DNA of 64,000 nucleotides, from positions 11,795,001 to 11,859,000 of the forward strand of contig NC_040019.1 of assembly GCF_000972845.2 (NCBI RefSeq), in the 5' to 3' direction. A program made the position numbers and the translations under genes. Numbering within the stretch: the stretch's first letter is position 1; every line of letters starts with the position of its first letter. Origin of the DNA: Larimichthys crocea (lineage: Eukaryota > Chordata > Actinopteri > Sciaenidae). The notes beneath the pieces are model-generated. The model saw only the letters and a list, made by a program, of their open reading frames with translations, was not told where the DNA came from and made no database searches. Of this stretch, positions 48,021 to 60,899 are shown one piece after another.

Positions 48021-51000
48021 TTTTGGTGATTTAAATTGGGAAAAAATGCGTGAATGATATTGTGTTAAAAATAACTTAAATATAAGTTAAAATAGAGATA
48101 TAGAGTATAGTAATTAAAGACAAAGTTATAAGTTATTGCCCCTGTAACTGATATATTATTGTGTATTACAATATCGGAGTTGTAAAATTAATGCTTAAGC
48201 AGCATTTTCCTTTTACTATTTTATATATAACTGAGGAAAACTGATCAAGTGTTCATGCTGTAATAGAGGCAATAATACAAAACAATTCAGTGAACAAGAA
48301 TGTCTTTTTTAAATTGGATGGATATTCTTAATATTATAATAAAATCTACACAGTCCTCATAATGATGAAGGACTTTGTTTTGCTGACATGTCTTGGGAGT
48401 TCTGTGCTTTTATGTTAGTCACTCTGCAATAAAATGATGTGCACTGCTGCCCTCTGCCTGTGAGCTGAGGTTTGTTTCAGTTGGTGGGCATCCACTCCAT
48501 CAGCCCTTCCAGCAGAGGTTTCTGCCGCCTCCACATCCTGAACTTGGTAGCAGGTGATGGCCTCATGATTCAGCCCATGAGGCAGGTCTCATTTCAGAGC
48601 TTGCGATGTATTTTGTTGAATAGATTTTGACGTGTGGAGCTGCTGCTGCATGCTTCTGGGTAATAGATTTTGGACCACAGCCAGAGCTCAGATCAGTTCA
48701 TACATGTTAAAGATGAATGGTATCCAAATAAATGGATCAGTAAATGTGGCTGCAATGTTTCACAGCCTCTGTATTTCTAGAATTATCTTGCATTTCTGCA
48801 TTTCACAGCCCATTATGTTGTTAATTTTGTGGTGGACTTTATTGTCTTCAGGAGTGGCAATTAGTTTTACAGCAAATGTTGCATAAAAAGGCATAAAAAA
48901 GGCAGTAAAAAAATAACAGTAAAATCAAATAAAGGTGATTATGAGATACAAGAAATTCACTAAATTGGAATAAAATTAGTACTGAGTGGTCAAAACTCCT
49001 CGGAGCAGTAGCACAGAGACGAAAGAGAGATAGATGTTTTTCACAGCTTGAAAAAAACAACCAGAGGGAGACATCTGAAATGTTGTGATGAGGGGACTGA
49101 CAGATTGTGTCAGTAAGACTACAGTAGATTTGGCTTTCTTCCCAGTCCCTGCTGACAGACTCCTAAACTCAAGTAAAATCTCTGTATCGTTTTGGAGTAA
49201 GCTTGAAACAACAGGTCTACAACTTAAAAAAAAGACTTGAGTCACTTGAGTCAGTGTAGAATTTATACATACTCAGGTGTGGGAACACTTCATTTTCATT
49301 AATGCTCCATGTGTCCATGTTTCCACAGACAAATATACCAACATGAAAGACATGTTGCAGATAAAAGATATTTATATCACAGCGACGTTGTGAATAAATC
49401 AATTCTGCTTCTAGTGCAAATATTGTCTCATTTCAGGCCATAAAAATCCTGAAGAAAACAAACAGCTTAGCAGGTTAGCGTATAGTTAATTGGCACTCAC
49501 TCTGTATTTTATAACTAGGTGGATTTATGGCTGGTGGCATAAGCAGAATGGGAATGTATTATAAAGATGTAAAACTGAATATATCAGTGTGACATCCAGC
49601 AGATTATGTGGCCTTTAGAGGTCTATAAAGCTCCAAATACAGGACATAAATTTATGATCGCACTTCATCTGTAGATGAATTTATAAACATACATGATGTT
49701 TCATGTCCCTATCGTGCATCGGGTATTTCAGCATCATTTTGTTGCAAAAACTGCAATAAAATTCTGTTGCATCATACCAAAAGGAGAAGACCCACTTGAA
49801 TCTGATAAACCTGCACTCACTGAAAAATCACAACTCTGTACTCCCCCTCGATTACCAGATTGTATAACAGCTAATTACATGGTATTTATATTCACATATC
49901 ATCATGCACAATACCAGGGCCCTAGAACTGGAGCACCTGACTGCACTCATTATTTGTGTCGTCAATTACGCTTGTGCTTTTCTTGCTGATGAGTCCAATG
50001 TATTTTGTCATCTAATGTACTGGATATTAGTTCTGCTGTATGCTTATTCAGTTGGGTTTCCTTGGCCTATCAGTATAGCTGGAATGGTATAGCAGAGATA
50101 GATACAGATGTGTTTTATGTTAATTTTCCTTATCTTAAGCACTTGTACTTTGTTCTAACTATTTTCCTTTATACATTTTTAGATACAGCCATTTTCTGCT
50201 GTTGCAGTAGATTTCTCAACAGGAATCACTAAATTTTCATCTTTTCTTTTAAGAGGCCATTGAAGACATTTTATATTAGGGAACACAAATTATAGTACTC
50301 ATTATAGTCCTCAGTATGGTCTTTTAGAGGGTGGAAATTAGGTACAAATTTCAAAGAAATGACTGTAACCTTGAGGGAGTACAATTATTTCAGCAGATAT
50401 CTCTACTTTTGTTATAGAGGAATCATTAGACCTCATGAGAGAATACTGTTTTTAACAGGACCAAACCTTACTGACTCTATGCGCTGGTACAAAGTACCCT
50501 CTCCTCGTTCTTTATATTCTGCACAGTGCCTTCTTCGGGATCTTGAGTGGAAATGATGAGGAGTAGAAGAGTTAGCACGACTGTGGTGTAAAGATTTCCA
50601 TATTATCTCTGTTCCCAGATGGATTCAGATGAACACACTACTCTCTGTAGTTAAAGGGAAGTAATTTATCAATAATGGAGATATACTGAAGATAATCAGC
50701 TAATGCAGCATTTGGTTCGACCTAAACTCACTCAGGTAAGTGGTGAATTATTTGAATCTGCAGCTTTCTGACACTCTGATTCATTGTTTGTATTCATCTG
50801 CCTACCCTGTATTCATTTGCCAACAACATTTCATTCACTTGAAGCCACCAAGATGCAAACAGCCACCGCATATGAGTTTCTACCTTTTCTGAAATCTACT
50901 AAAATGCCTGTGAGCACAGGACTGAGGATAGAGATTTGTGTCTGAGATGTAAGGTGACTGGCTTTACAGATACATCCAAACGCCCATGCCCTTCTGCCTT

Positions 51001-51735
51001 TTTCTATCCTTTACACCTGCCATCGTCCTTTGCACTGATGCTGCGGCAGTGTTTTAAATGAGTATCTATTAAAATGCCATTATAAGAAATGGGGAGTGAT
51101 GTTGTCCCTGGCAGGAGTTTATTGGAGAGTAAATGTAAGCTCCCACACATGGAACACCTCATTAACTCAGTGGATATTTTACAGCCCTGCAGCACAGAGG
51201 CTTAGGCAGGGAACGAGGCCTCGCTCATCTTAATAGTGTATCAGCTGATAAGACTCCTTTCCTTTTCATACCTGCACTTTTAATGGGACCCACTCTACCA
51301 CTAATGACCTTTATTGATCCCTGCAGGGTGGATGCCATTTGCTCAAAACACCCAGAAAAAAACATAAACAGTCCATAGACGAGCACCACTGGAGCTGGTG
51401 AGGATTCAAAGGAGAATAGAGGAATAAGCACAGAAAAGAATCTGACAATCAGTTTAGCTTCTTTTTAAAAAATCCAATTAAAGCTTAATTAGACATTCGA
51501 CCTGTTTTTTGCACCTGCAGTATTGTGGAAGAGCTCAACAATAGTTGTGACAGATCAGTATCTGTGTTAGTGTTCCTTGTGGGATGGTTGAACTTTAGGG
51601 AAGTGAGTCCAACAAAACTGCCATAAAAGTTAGAAAATGTCCCATGCTGCCCTCCTCACATCTAACTAGAAAATTCTCTTTCACTGATATTTGTATATTT
51701 CTAGTTCTACTTCGTGCTCCTTCTGGACATCTGAG
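48021..51735. other. Intergenic, upstream of PSTPIP2
   Basis: AT-rich sequence with no gene I can support. The only coding-like patch is a short minus-strand frame at 48477-48566 in a GC-richer island (48440-48620). It has no recognised relatives. Confidence 0.6.
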
Positions 51736-51739
51736 CAAA

Positions 51740-52265
51740 TTACCCTATCTCTGAGGCTGAGGAGGCTGAGAAGGAATCTCTGCATTCAAGATCTTACTCT
51801 TACAGTCACTACCCAAAGATCATGGCCATAGGTGAAGATTGGAATATAGATTGATTAGTAAATGAAAATCTGCCCTCCACAACTGTCTTGTGCAATGCTC
51901 ACATTACTGCTGCAAACCTCCAGATCCTGTCTGTCCTGAAAATCACAAACAGTATCTGAGGCAAGGGACAATCTTGGAGTCCAAAAACTTACTCTATGTA
52001 GAGGTGAGCCCAACCAAGTCTAGTTGGTACCACTCCATCTTCTGCACTAGCTCTGGTTCCTTCCCCGCCTGTGATATGACATTTGACCTTCCTGCCAGCA
52101 TGTCAACACGCCTAGGTCAAAACCTTTTCCTGGCTCCAATGCTCATCAGGTTGGCCCACAAGATGGTGCCTCCTTGTAGGCCCTGTGAGTCAAGACTGGG
52201 CCACCAGACGTTAGCCGGCAAGCTCCTATCCAAAGTCTGGCTCCAGGAGGGGTCCCAAATCTATT
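51740..52265 (-). mobile_element. Decayed, internally deleted LINE fragment
   Basis: On the minus strand, 52100-52010 translates with AGKEPELVQ and YQLDLVGLTST, the start of an APE-type endonuclease in a LINE family common in fish. A patch at about 51880-51790 resembles the reverse-transcriptase C-terminal part (a TYGH-like string). The middle is missing and stops are frequent, so it is inactive. Naming the clade would need a repeat-library search. Confidence 0.75.
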
Positions 52266-52269
52266 AATC

Positions 52270-54485
52270 TATTAATGATTTATATTTTTTTCCTGTGACA
52301 AGAGAGATATAATTGTTATTAGATGATTATAATTTCACTGGTCATTTTGTTATATAAACATATGTATACATACATGTATGTTTATGTATCCCCCATTTTC
52401 TTCCCATGGGTATATGCCTGGAAGACTTGTAGTCGGTCAAAACTTTGCTAATAAAGTTGGCTCTGTCTCCTTCTTCTATACACTATACACTTTCAGTTTC
52501 CTATCCCACTCGGGTTTTGTGGATGTGCCACAACTACTCTAACTCACAGAGTTTGGCTACAGTCGATACATCGAGCTACATCGATCATTGTAGCCTTTTG
52601 TTGACTTGTCACAGTTATAAATTGAGCGTACAATGACATGATGAACATTGGGGTAAATGTTGTATGACAGGGAAAGTAACACATTTCTGTTATCCCCAAG
52701 TTGCTGAGCAGACAGCATGAAAAATTTATTACTTTCATGTATCATATATTTGGGCAACTTAATTTTAAAGATCCAATCTGAGATTAGCAATAATGTACAC
52801 AGTAGGACAACAGCTCAGCTCTTCTCGTGTGATTAACTGAAGGACTGAAGGATAGAAAACAACTTAAATATGACAATTATGTAGAAAATGTTGCCAATAA
52901 ATTCAAATGTTTCTCGAAGACACAGTTTTGGTCAGCATGCATCACTTCACTATCCTATAATCAAAGAAAATGGTTGCCAACAGCTTGAGCATGATTGTTT
53001 GGATACAGTTCATTAATTCAAACTCCAGTCACACTTTGAACACATTGGACATACAATCATTAAGCATGCTACATTTCACCAGATATTATGATCTGATGAA
53101 ATACATTAACAAAATCACAAATGTTAATGTTTTCCAAGTTTACCCTCTGTAGTCCTTCAGCTGAACACTGTTCATTAAAGTCTCTGTCACTCCAGTTCAC
53201 TGCATGTTTTGTTACTCAGATTGTCGAGTGCGAGGCCCAACACTGCAGAGACTGCTGCCTGTCACACAAGAAGCAAGTATTGAAACCTCTGCGGTATAGC
53301 CCGTCTCGAGACATGTCAGTTTTTTCCTTTAGGCTGAATCCATCACCTTTTCTAAAAGATGGATGGCAGTGCTACCAGCCCCTCAGAAACTCTTAACCAT
53401 TATTTCCACCTCTGAAATATTACTGTGAAGTCTCTTCAAGTTCCATGTCTCCTCACAGCAGGTATTTTTTGGAGCATTTGGAGATAACATTATTGAATAT
53501 AAACCACCTGAGACTGGCTCCTTACCCTGCAAAGATTGATTATAAGTCAGAGGCTGAGGAAAAAGTAGCAAAAAACTCCCTGAAATAAAACTGTAAAATA
53601 TCACCCCATCCCTAAAACACCTACAAACACAAGGGTTTCTCCTGGAAAGTCCCACAGAATAGGATTTACAGAGCTTTTGGATTTACACTTGTTAATCAAT
53701 TTACAAAAGACTGTAAGTGATTTTTCTCTGTTGTCTTCCAAATATCTAATCATTACTTGCCTTCTGTAAGTTGAAATAAGAACTTCTCTAAATGAAGCAT
53801 TTTTTTGGAAGATGAAAATAAGCAAAGTTGTGTCTTCATGATCAACTATACTGAAACTGTGTCAAAAACACCGTAGCAAAATGTTATGTTGGCCTAAGCC
53901 TCCAAAACACAAGGGCAAATTAATAGTTTCGATGTTTACCTGCCTGTCAGACATGGCCCGCTGAGACAGTAATTAAAATGTAGCCCACTATTGACTCTTT
54001 TCCTTTAATTTCTGCCTCCATCTCCCTCTTTGGCCTTTTAGTGTAACATTACTGAGACAGACAGACAAGAAATTAAAAGTTACTGCTGCTGTTACTGTTA
54101 CTTAAGCCCACTGAGTATCATCTAACGATGATTTAGCAAACATTTCAGCCTGCAGATATCCAGAAAAAGGATAATGAATAGCCAGACCAAGACATCCTCT
54201 GCAGTCCAATTAGCTACTTGATGCACTAGAATGACAGCACAAGAAACATTTCTGCTAATCTCTAAAAATCATCCAGTGTGTTCTGTCTTCTTTGCTCTCC
54301 ACATGTTCTGTTGCAGCCAAAGCTCGCTCAAACATGACGAGCCAATAGTACTTGGACTACAAATGGAAACCAAAACGCTTCCTCAGCCAAAATCTCTTGT
54401 CTTGTCTCCCTTGCCTACAGATATCCGCATTCATATGCAGATATGTGTTTATAGAGATTACTGCTATTGTCTTCTTTTAATATTG
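52270..54485. other. Intergenic, nothing recognised
   Basis: AT-rich, with only short open frames that look like chance. No repeat or RNA gene was recognised. Confidence 0.5.
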
Positions 54486-54489
54486 TTGT

Positions 54490-54696
54490 GCATTGGTAGG
54501 GGTCCGTAGGGACTTGGCTTAGAACCGGACGGTGGCTGGTTCAAATCCAGCATGGACCACAGTATGGAGTGAGGACTGGTAGCTGGAGAGGTGCTAGTTC
54601 ACCTTCAGGGCACTACCAAGGCGCCCTTGAAGAAGATACTGAACTCCTAACTGGTCCATCACTCCACCATCTCTCCACATTCGCATGTCAAGGAGC

Positions 54697-54744
<48 letters not shown>

Positions 54745-54812
54745 GTTGTAGTTCAGGCCTATATGTGTAACCTTAAGTGAAAAAACATTTGAGGGATCAA
54801 TAAAGTTATTTT
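54490..54812 (+). mobile_element. tRNA-derived SINE containing a (GT)n array
   Basis: A tRNA-like head with B box GGTTCAAATCC (54538-54548) is followed by 'ggtagctggagaggtgctag' and a 'caccttcagggcactaccaa' body, then a (GT)n run (54698-54740). The 3' tail reads GGATCAATAAAGTTATTTTA. This order is typical of a percomorph SINE family. No clear target duplication was found. Confidence 0.85.
54698..54740. repeat. (GT)n microsatellite inside the SINE
   Basis: About 43 bp of GT dinucleotides between the SINE body and its tail, probably expanded from a short GT run in the element. Confidence 0.93.
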
Positions 54813-54814
54813 AT

Positions 54815-56990
54815 GAGTGAGAAATGAATGCATATAGTTACTTGTATGTTTCGACCTTTAGAATATGATCATCGAAAAACGCCACACTTTCCTGTAACCT
54901 TTCTTGTGATTAAAAAAATGCTGTGTTTTTGCAATGACACTCTCCTTTCTCAACAGCTCTTCAGTCCCAGTTATTCACACTAATTTCTAGTAAAAGCTTC
55001 TCTCTGGAATTGAGTGTCCGGGCTTTCACTGAACCAGGCTGCTCGCTTAATAAGCTGCCTGTTCTGCTCCATGTAAATAGCCGATGATTGCATCTCACAG
55101 TGTTCTGCTGTGCGTTCACTCAACACAAAAGAAAAATTGTTTATCTGAGATTCCAGCTTTATTTCAGAGGCACAGGAAAGGGACGAATTCCAAGTGGAGT
55201 TCTTTTGTCCGTCCCGGGCTCACCATGAACAGATGTCATCACGTTTTCATGCGAATCCAAATATCACATTGTGTGAAATTTTCATCTAAATACAGCATGG
55301 CAATTTAGACGTCCCAACTGACAGATAGCTGCCAAAACAAACCCAGTCGAGAATCGCAAATAGCAAAATGGAGAGATGTGACCTATCCCAGGTTTGGTTT
55401 GCATGCCAAGGTGGTAGAAAACTATTAAAGTTTTATTTCCTATGAAGATGTAGCACAGAAATTATAGCCAGAAATAAAAAATATTTATACAAAAAGTGAT
55501 ATCTTTCTGGCAACTAAAGGGGAATATTGTTTCTGCTTTTGCTGTATAATGGCAAGGCTTACAAGGTTAATATTCAATAAAAGAAACTAATCTTATTAGC
55601 AGTAGACCAATGAGATCATTAAATAAGTTTTAAGCACACACAATGAATATCTCAGATAATGGATTTATCTACTTTCAGGTAATAAGTCTCATTTTCTGCT
55701 CTCTTGACAATGGATGGAAGATTTGAGCCCTTACCCTCACCTTGACATACTGACTCTGTCTGGAGACCAAATCATGCCTGGTGATAATTTTAAGAGGATA
55801 GGGAATAAAACCTCTGAGGTTGTCCTGACCTGAAAAATCTAATTAAGAAAAGAAACTGTATTAACTATGAAATATTCAGCTCATGTTGGATGGCTTATAG
55901 CCTAAAAAAAAAGAGCCAAGGATAATCCAATCAATCAAAGTGAATCGTTTTTAATAGGTTAATCATTTGCTGCACATCCACGAAGGCTTAACCACATATT
56001 GGAGCAGCTCTCGTTTACAGGGCGAAGCTCCTCTGGTATTCAAGAGTGAGCCTCAGATAACTGACACTGACAGGGCAAAGCTGCAGCAGATGAACCTCAT
56101 CGACTCCTGGAAGCATCACTGATCACAGCCGTGACAGCACTGGAGAGGAAGGAGGAAGACTGACACCAGAACAGGAGATGTGGAGGTGCACGTCAGAGCT
56201 GATGCATATAGTGCCCTTGAAGCGGGTATGGCTACCTATGTACAGGATTAATGATATCTTAGAAGTCTACAGTGATCCATGACAGAGACAGACATGGCCT
56301 TTTGCTTTTTGCCAGCATCTCAAAGATAAAAAAAAAAGGATGATATATCTGAACACTAGATGGCAGTTTGACACAGAGAAGTGTTGTTTTCTGCAAGCTT
56401 TGTAGCAAAAGCTGAAATGTATTTCTAACAATCACTGTAATTGCTGTTGTTTGGCGATGCTGATTGAAGCTGTGTTTACCTCCCTCTCGATTCTTATCAG
56501 GTTTCATCCAAAGACTCATTTGAATTCCTGATCTCTGTCTGGAATATTAAACTTTGTTCAGTAAGACTGATGTGTTTTAAGATTCAAAGGTTGCGATAAG
56601 GTTTTAGGTTTCATATCATGAGAAGTCAGTCAGAAATGCTCTCCGGCACCATTTTATTCCTTATATTTTCTTTACTTTGAAAGGGGAAAATATATTTGAA
56701 GATTAATTTTGCATGTTCACAGCTCTTACAATCATGCTTTCTGACTTAGTACTGCAGATGTTCAATCCAATGTGTGTGGCTGATACCTTCTTGTTGCTGT
56801 CCCCTTTGATTAAAAATCTTTGATGTGGTGTGGTTGGACGTATGCTTTGTTGAACCTAAAACCACGGTGATATTACCTATCTCTTAAGTTAATCTATTCC
56901 AGATATGCGAGAAAGGAAATGCCGTGCATATCTCTGTCACAGGCACGTTTGGGGAGAGGACTGAAGTAATTCACTGATATTCAAGTAGAT
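54815..56990. other. Intergenic, nothing recognised
   Basis: AT-rich single-copy-looking sequence without supported genes or repeats. Confidence 0.5.
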
Positions 56991-56994
56991 TAAC

Positions 56995-57380
56995 TTTAAA
57001 TTTGCTTTCAGGATTTTGGGTTATTATGTAATTTTCCCTTGTCCTTGTATTTGTAACTTTACTGCCTTTGCCGTGTTTCACACCACCAGTTTTATTTATC
57101 TGGTCCACTATGATTAGTTTTTACCTGTGGCTTGTTGTCCTATCTTCACTAGTGTATTTAGTCAGTGAACTGCTTGGTTTGATTGTCACGTTGTTGTCTT
57201 TTCATGTGTCAAACCCTATTTTGTCCTTGTGCTTTGGAACTTTTGCTTTTCTGGACCTTGCCTTTTCTTTTCGATTATTTTTTTTTTTTACCCTAGTTCG
57301 TCTTGCTGCCCTGTGAGTGTTAATAAATCATTTTGGACTACACTAACTCTGCCTGCAGTGGTGTCTGCATTTGGGCCTTG
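56995..57380 (+). mobile_element. Possible retroelement 3' tail
   Basis: A T/G-rich stretch with 'tttcctt/cttgt' words leads to TTAATAAATCATTTTGGACT and CTGCCTGCAGTGGTGTCTGC. It resembles the 3' ends of fish retroelements that finish with 'ctgcatttgggtcc'. No coding part is attached. Weak call. Confidence 0.4.
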
Positions 57381-57384
57381 GTTG

Positions 57385-60300
57385 AAGTTACCATGTTTGC
57401 ACAAAAACCTGACATTAAGAGTCAGTATTTTTTTGTTTCAAGCTTTGTGTTTTACTTTAGAACCATGATTATGAGCAGGTAGAGGTGTCAGAAACAACAG
57501 CCAGTAAATACCAGGTGAGCCAGCAGAGCACTCAGATTAATCAGCCTAATTGACAAGTGTGCTAATTCCAAAAATTGAACCTTTTGTGGACCATCTTGGT
57601 ATTTATCTAATACTTAATTTCAGTCTCTGATGACAGCAGTTAGCAGCTGGACTAACTTAAGGAGTCCTCCTGCCCTCTGTGCATGGTGCATGCATCCTGT
57701 TACCTCCAAGATTCATTTAAATGCCCACAGCAGACTAAAAGTGGCAGCTCCATTATGTTTTTCTTAGATTCACAGAAACATACCAGTGCTCTGATGCTGC
57801 AGTCATTCCTGGCTATTTTATTAAACAGAATCCATTCAGCAAAATGAAGATCTTTAAACTTTGGACCCATAGGACACCAAACTGGCTAAAAGACAAGGCT
57901 ACTTCAAATGATATTGTACTTCACTGGAACAAATTTCTGAACAAAATTGCAATTAGTCAAATAAGCACAACCCAGATAGCACAGTGAACCCAGAGGCCCT
58001 TACACAGTTGCCCACTCTGCCTGATTGGTAATCCAGCCTTTGCAGAAACATCCTTGGGACACGATGTGGTTCACAAACACTGGGTACAAAAGGGAACAAA
58101 CCTGTGATTTGTTTTTAACCTGCACACATAATGAGAATCTGTTACAGTAATCACAAGCTTTTTGGCTGTAAGCAGCAGTGAATGCAGTATATTCAATAGT
58201 CCCAAGTCTACTCTAAACCACCGACACAATTATCCAACAAACCCTTCAGAATAATGGTAACAAGCTACAATACGTCATCTTTGGACTGAGCTGGAACCTG
58301 AAAATTAAAAATACTTTGAGAACAGCATAACTTTTAATATACCCTCATTGTAAACTCTGAGAGGTTTGATAATGGAAACTGTAATGGCACACTGGGAAGG
58401 AAACCCTGGAGGGACGGTGGCGCCTGAAGAACAAAACATAGAATTGATTTGCCTTTCTCTATCAGCACTCATGTGGATGCATTTCATTAAAAGGGAAATT
58501 GCTAACAATTCAAAATATTATGAGTTCTAGGCTTTCACAGAAATGACAGTGTTCACAGAGACTTTGCCCTTGTTCCAGTCAACAAGTCCAGATATGAGTT
58601 TTCATTTGTTCCTATTCAAAATCAGCATGGGCGTAAATGAAAAGCTAAATGGTTTGTTTGAAAAAAATACTGTTACTATGGCAATTATGATGCAGATAAT
58701 GCAGACTTTAACCTTCAAACACAGAATATTAGGTCACTGAGGTCATGATTATATTTCATGAACATACCCTGAAGTTTTTTTTGCCTAAACCTAACCAAAC
58801 CTTGACCACAGTGGTGTAATATCGCTGAAGTACGCTTTTTTAATTGGCTCCCCATCTTATTTTTATCCACTGCTGTTTTATTAACTGATTCTTCACTGTC
58901 CTTATCCTTATCCTTGGCATTTGTGATCAGCCTTGCAGACATTTAGATACAATTTCTTGTAAAACAGAAATTCTTGTCCTTACCTCTGATCCTAGTTGAT
59001 TTTTTTTGTTTGTTTTTAAGTGGTAACAGCTTTTTACAGAGAAGAAAGCCTGTAAGAGAATCTCAATGACTTTATGCCTGAGTGATAATATTTGATGCAG
59101 TATGGGTAACTCCTTGCCTGGCTTATGTCTCTACCTGCCATGTGGTCTTCTCTCCCTCAGGTCTCAAAGTGATCGCAGCATCCTGATAATGTTAATTTTA
59201 TGTTGTCATACCTCATTTCTGCATTTATTATTGCCTCTGACTGTCTCTTATTTGCTTCTCTGGTTTCTCATCTTGCATTCATTTTGCTCTCAGCTGTTTC
59301 CTGCTGCCACACTCAGTGTACACGTAAAGACAAACTTCATTTGCACTCTATTTCACCTTTTTCCTTTGCAAGGACAAAAATGGGAAATCAGGAGGGAGAG
59401 ACAGGGGAAAACTAAGATATACAGGAGAAAACAGATCATTTAGAGGTAGTGGATAAAGAAGACAAGAAATGTTTCTGGATTAAGACCTGTTGGTGGCAGT
59501 GTTGATGCTTACAAATCTGTGAGGAACTTTTTCTTTACCACACGTGTCCCCTCTGATAAATGATAAGGACAGCAGTGCAGCCCAAGGCTGAATGAAGACT
59601 TTAAGCCTAATTTGATGTGGTGGTTTTGGAGTGAATCCACGATTCACAAAATCGATCTGTCACTGTGATATACAATACAATATACAGTAGGTAATGTAAT
59701 GTTCCGATTTAGGATATTAAAAACTGTTCATTTATATAATCACTTGTTTTTATTAATTAGTTTTTCTGATGATGTTCAGAATTGAAAGATTTTATTTGTT
59801 TGTTACTTTTTACCGTAGGTCTACATTTCACCTGCAGTCAATAGTCATTGTTACTTCTTCTTCAGATATTCAAAACAGAGTCAGAATAAGTTTGCTGATA
59901 CGTTCCAGTCACACACTCTACACACTCTTACAATATCAACTCAACATTTTTCACACTGTGCGGTGAACTGACCATCTGGACTGACGGGAGTTTTCCCGGC
60001 GGGCCAGTCGCCCTGTGGGTCTGCAGTGACTCCAGCAGCACAGATAAGGACAGATTAAATAAGAAAAAAGTCCTGTGCTGCTCAGTCCTGCTGTGGACTG
60101 TCTGGTTTGGCTCCATGCAGGTGTGTGTGTGTGTGTGGAGGAGCTCTACAAACATCACATCTCATGAATCTGCCTTTCTCTTTCTATCTGCTTCACTCGA
60201 TTCAGCTATGGAAATTAACTTTCTGCAGCCTTTTCGTAACTCTCTGAAAATAACCGAATTACAAGATAAAATTCAGAGGGACATACACAAAAGAATAAAT

Positions 60301-60760
60301 ATGGGGACAGACAGGGTTTTATAAGCTTATATTATCAGTCTAGAGTTAGCACGCTGCAATTATACACTTCATAAATATCTATCCATTGCATTTTCTTTAA
60401 GAAACATGCCAATGGTGCTGTTTTTTCTTCCTTTAGTCTTCACTCTAAACCTTCTCCGTTCTCATTCTGAATATGATTTATAGATTTTAAACTTTACTCC
60501 AGCAAGTGACTGTCTCCTTTTGCCCTCAGACCTTAAAAAAAATAAATCATTAACAACTACAAATGCCACCTGTTCAAAATCTTGAGATAAAGTATAAACA
60601 GCAGCAAGCATTAGGCCTGATGCAAAACTTTTCTGGCAGCAATTCAGCAGCAATTAACCAACAGAAGCTGGAAAAAGAACAAGAAGAATCTGAGAATCTA
60701 CAGATACCTAACCCCCCCATGAACTGTGAAATTAGCTATAGAGACCAAAACTGTTTTTGT
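57385..60760. other. Intergenic, nothing firmly recognised
   Basis: Mostly AT-rich. One small GC-rich patch (59965-60025, with 'gggagttttcccggcgggcc') stands out and may be a fragment of a dispersed repeat. No gene is supported. Confidence 0.45.
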
Positions 60761-60895
60761 GCCAGGCTGTAAACATGTTTATTTCTGCTGTGAGGCTGGA
60801 CATTTTATTATGGGGGCTTATGGAAATGGACTTGTTCTGTAGCCAGCCTCAAATGGACATTCATTGGCTACACTTAGCCATGGAGGTTGCAGCTT
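60761..60895 (+). repeat. Dispersed repeat, copy 2 (see 12663-12790)
   Basis: Same word order as the copy in the MTREX intron: 'ctgtaaacatgtttatttct', 'gggggcttat', 'tagccagcctcaa'. The two copies are 48 kb apart, so this is an interspersed rather than a local repeat. Confidence 0.75.
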
Positions 60896-60899
60896 GGTC

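Noticed and set aside
51890..52267. 125-codon plus-strand frame
   Set aside because: It is antisense to a decayed LINE endonuclease region; the minus strand gives the recognisable protein words.
59965..60025. GC-rich patch 'gggagttttcccggcgggcc'
   Set aside because: It looks like a piece of a dispersed repeat, but I could not define borders or a family, so it is not called as a feature.
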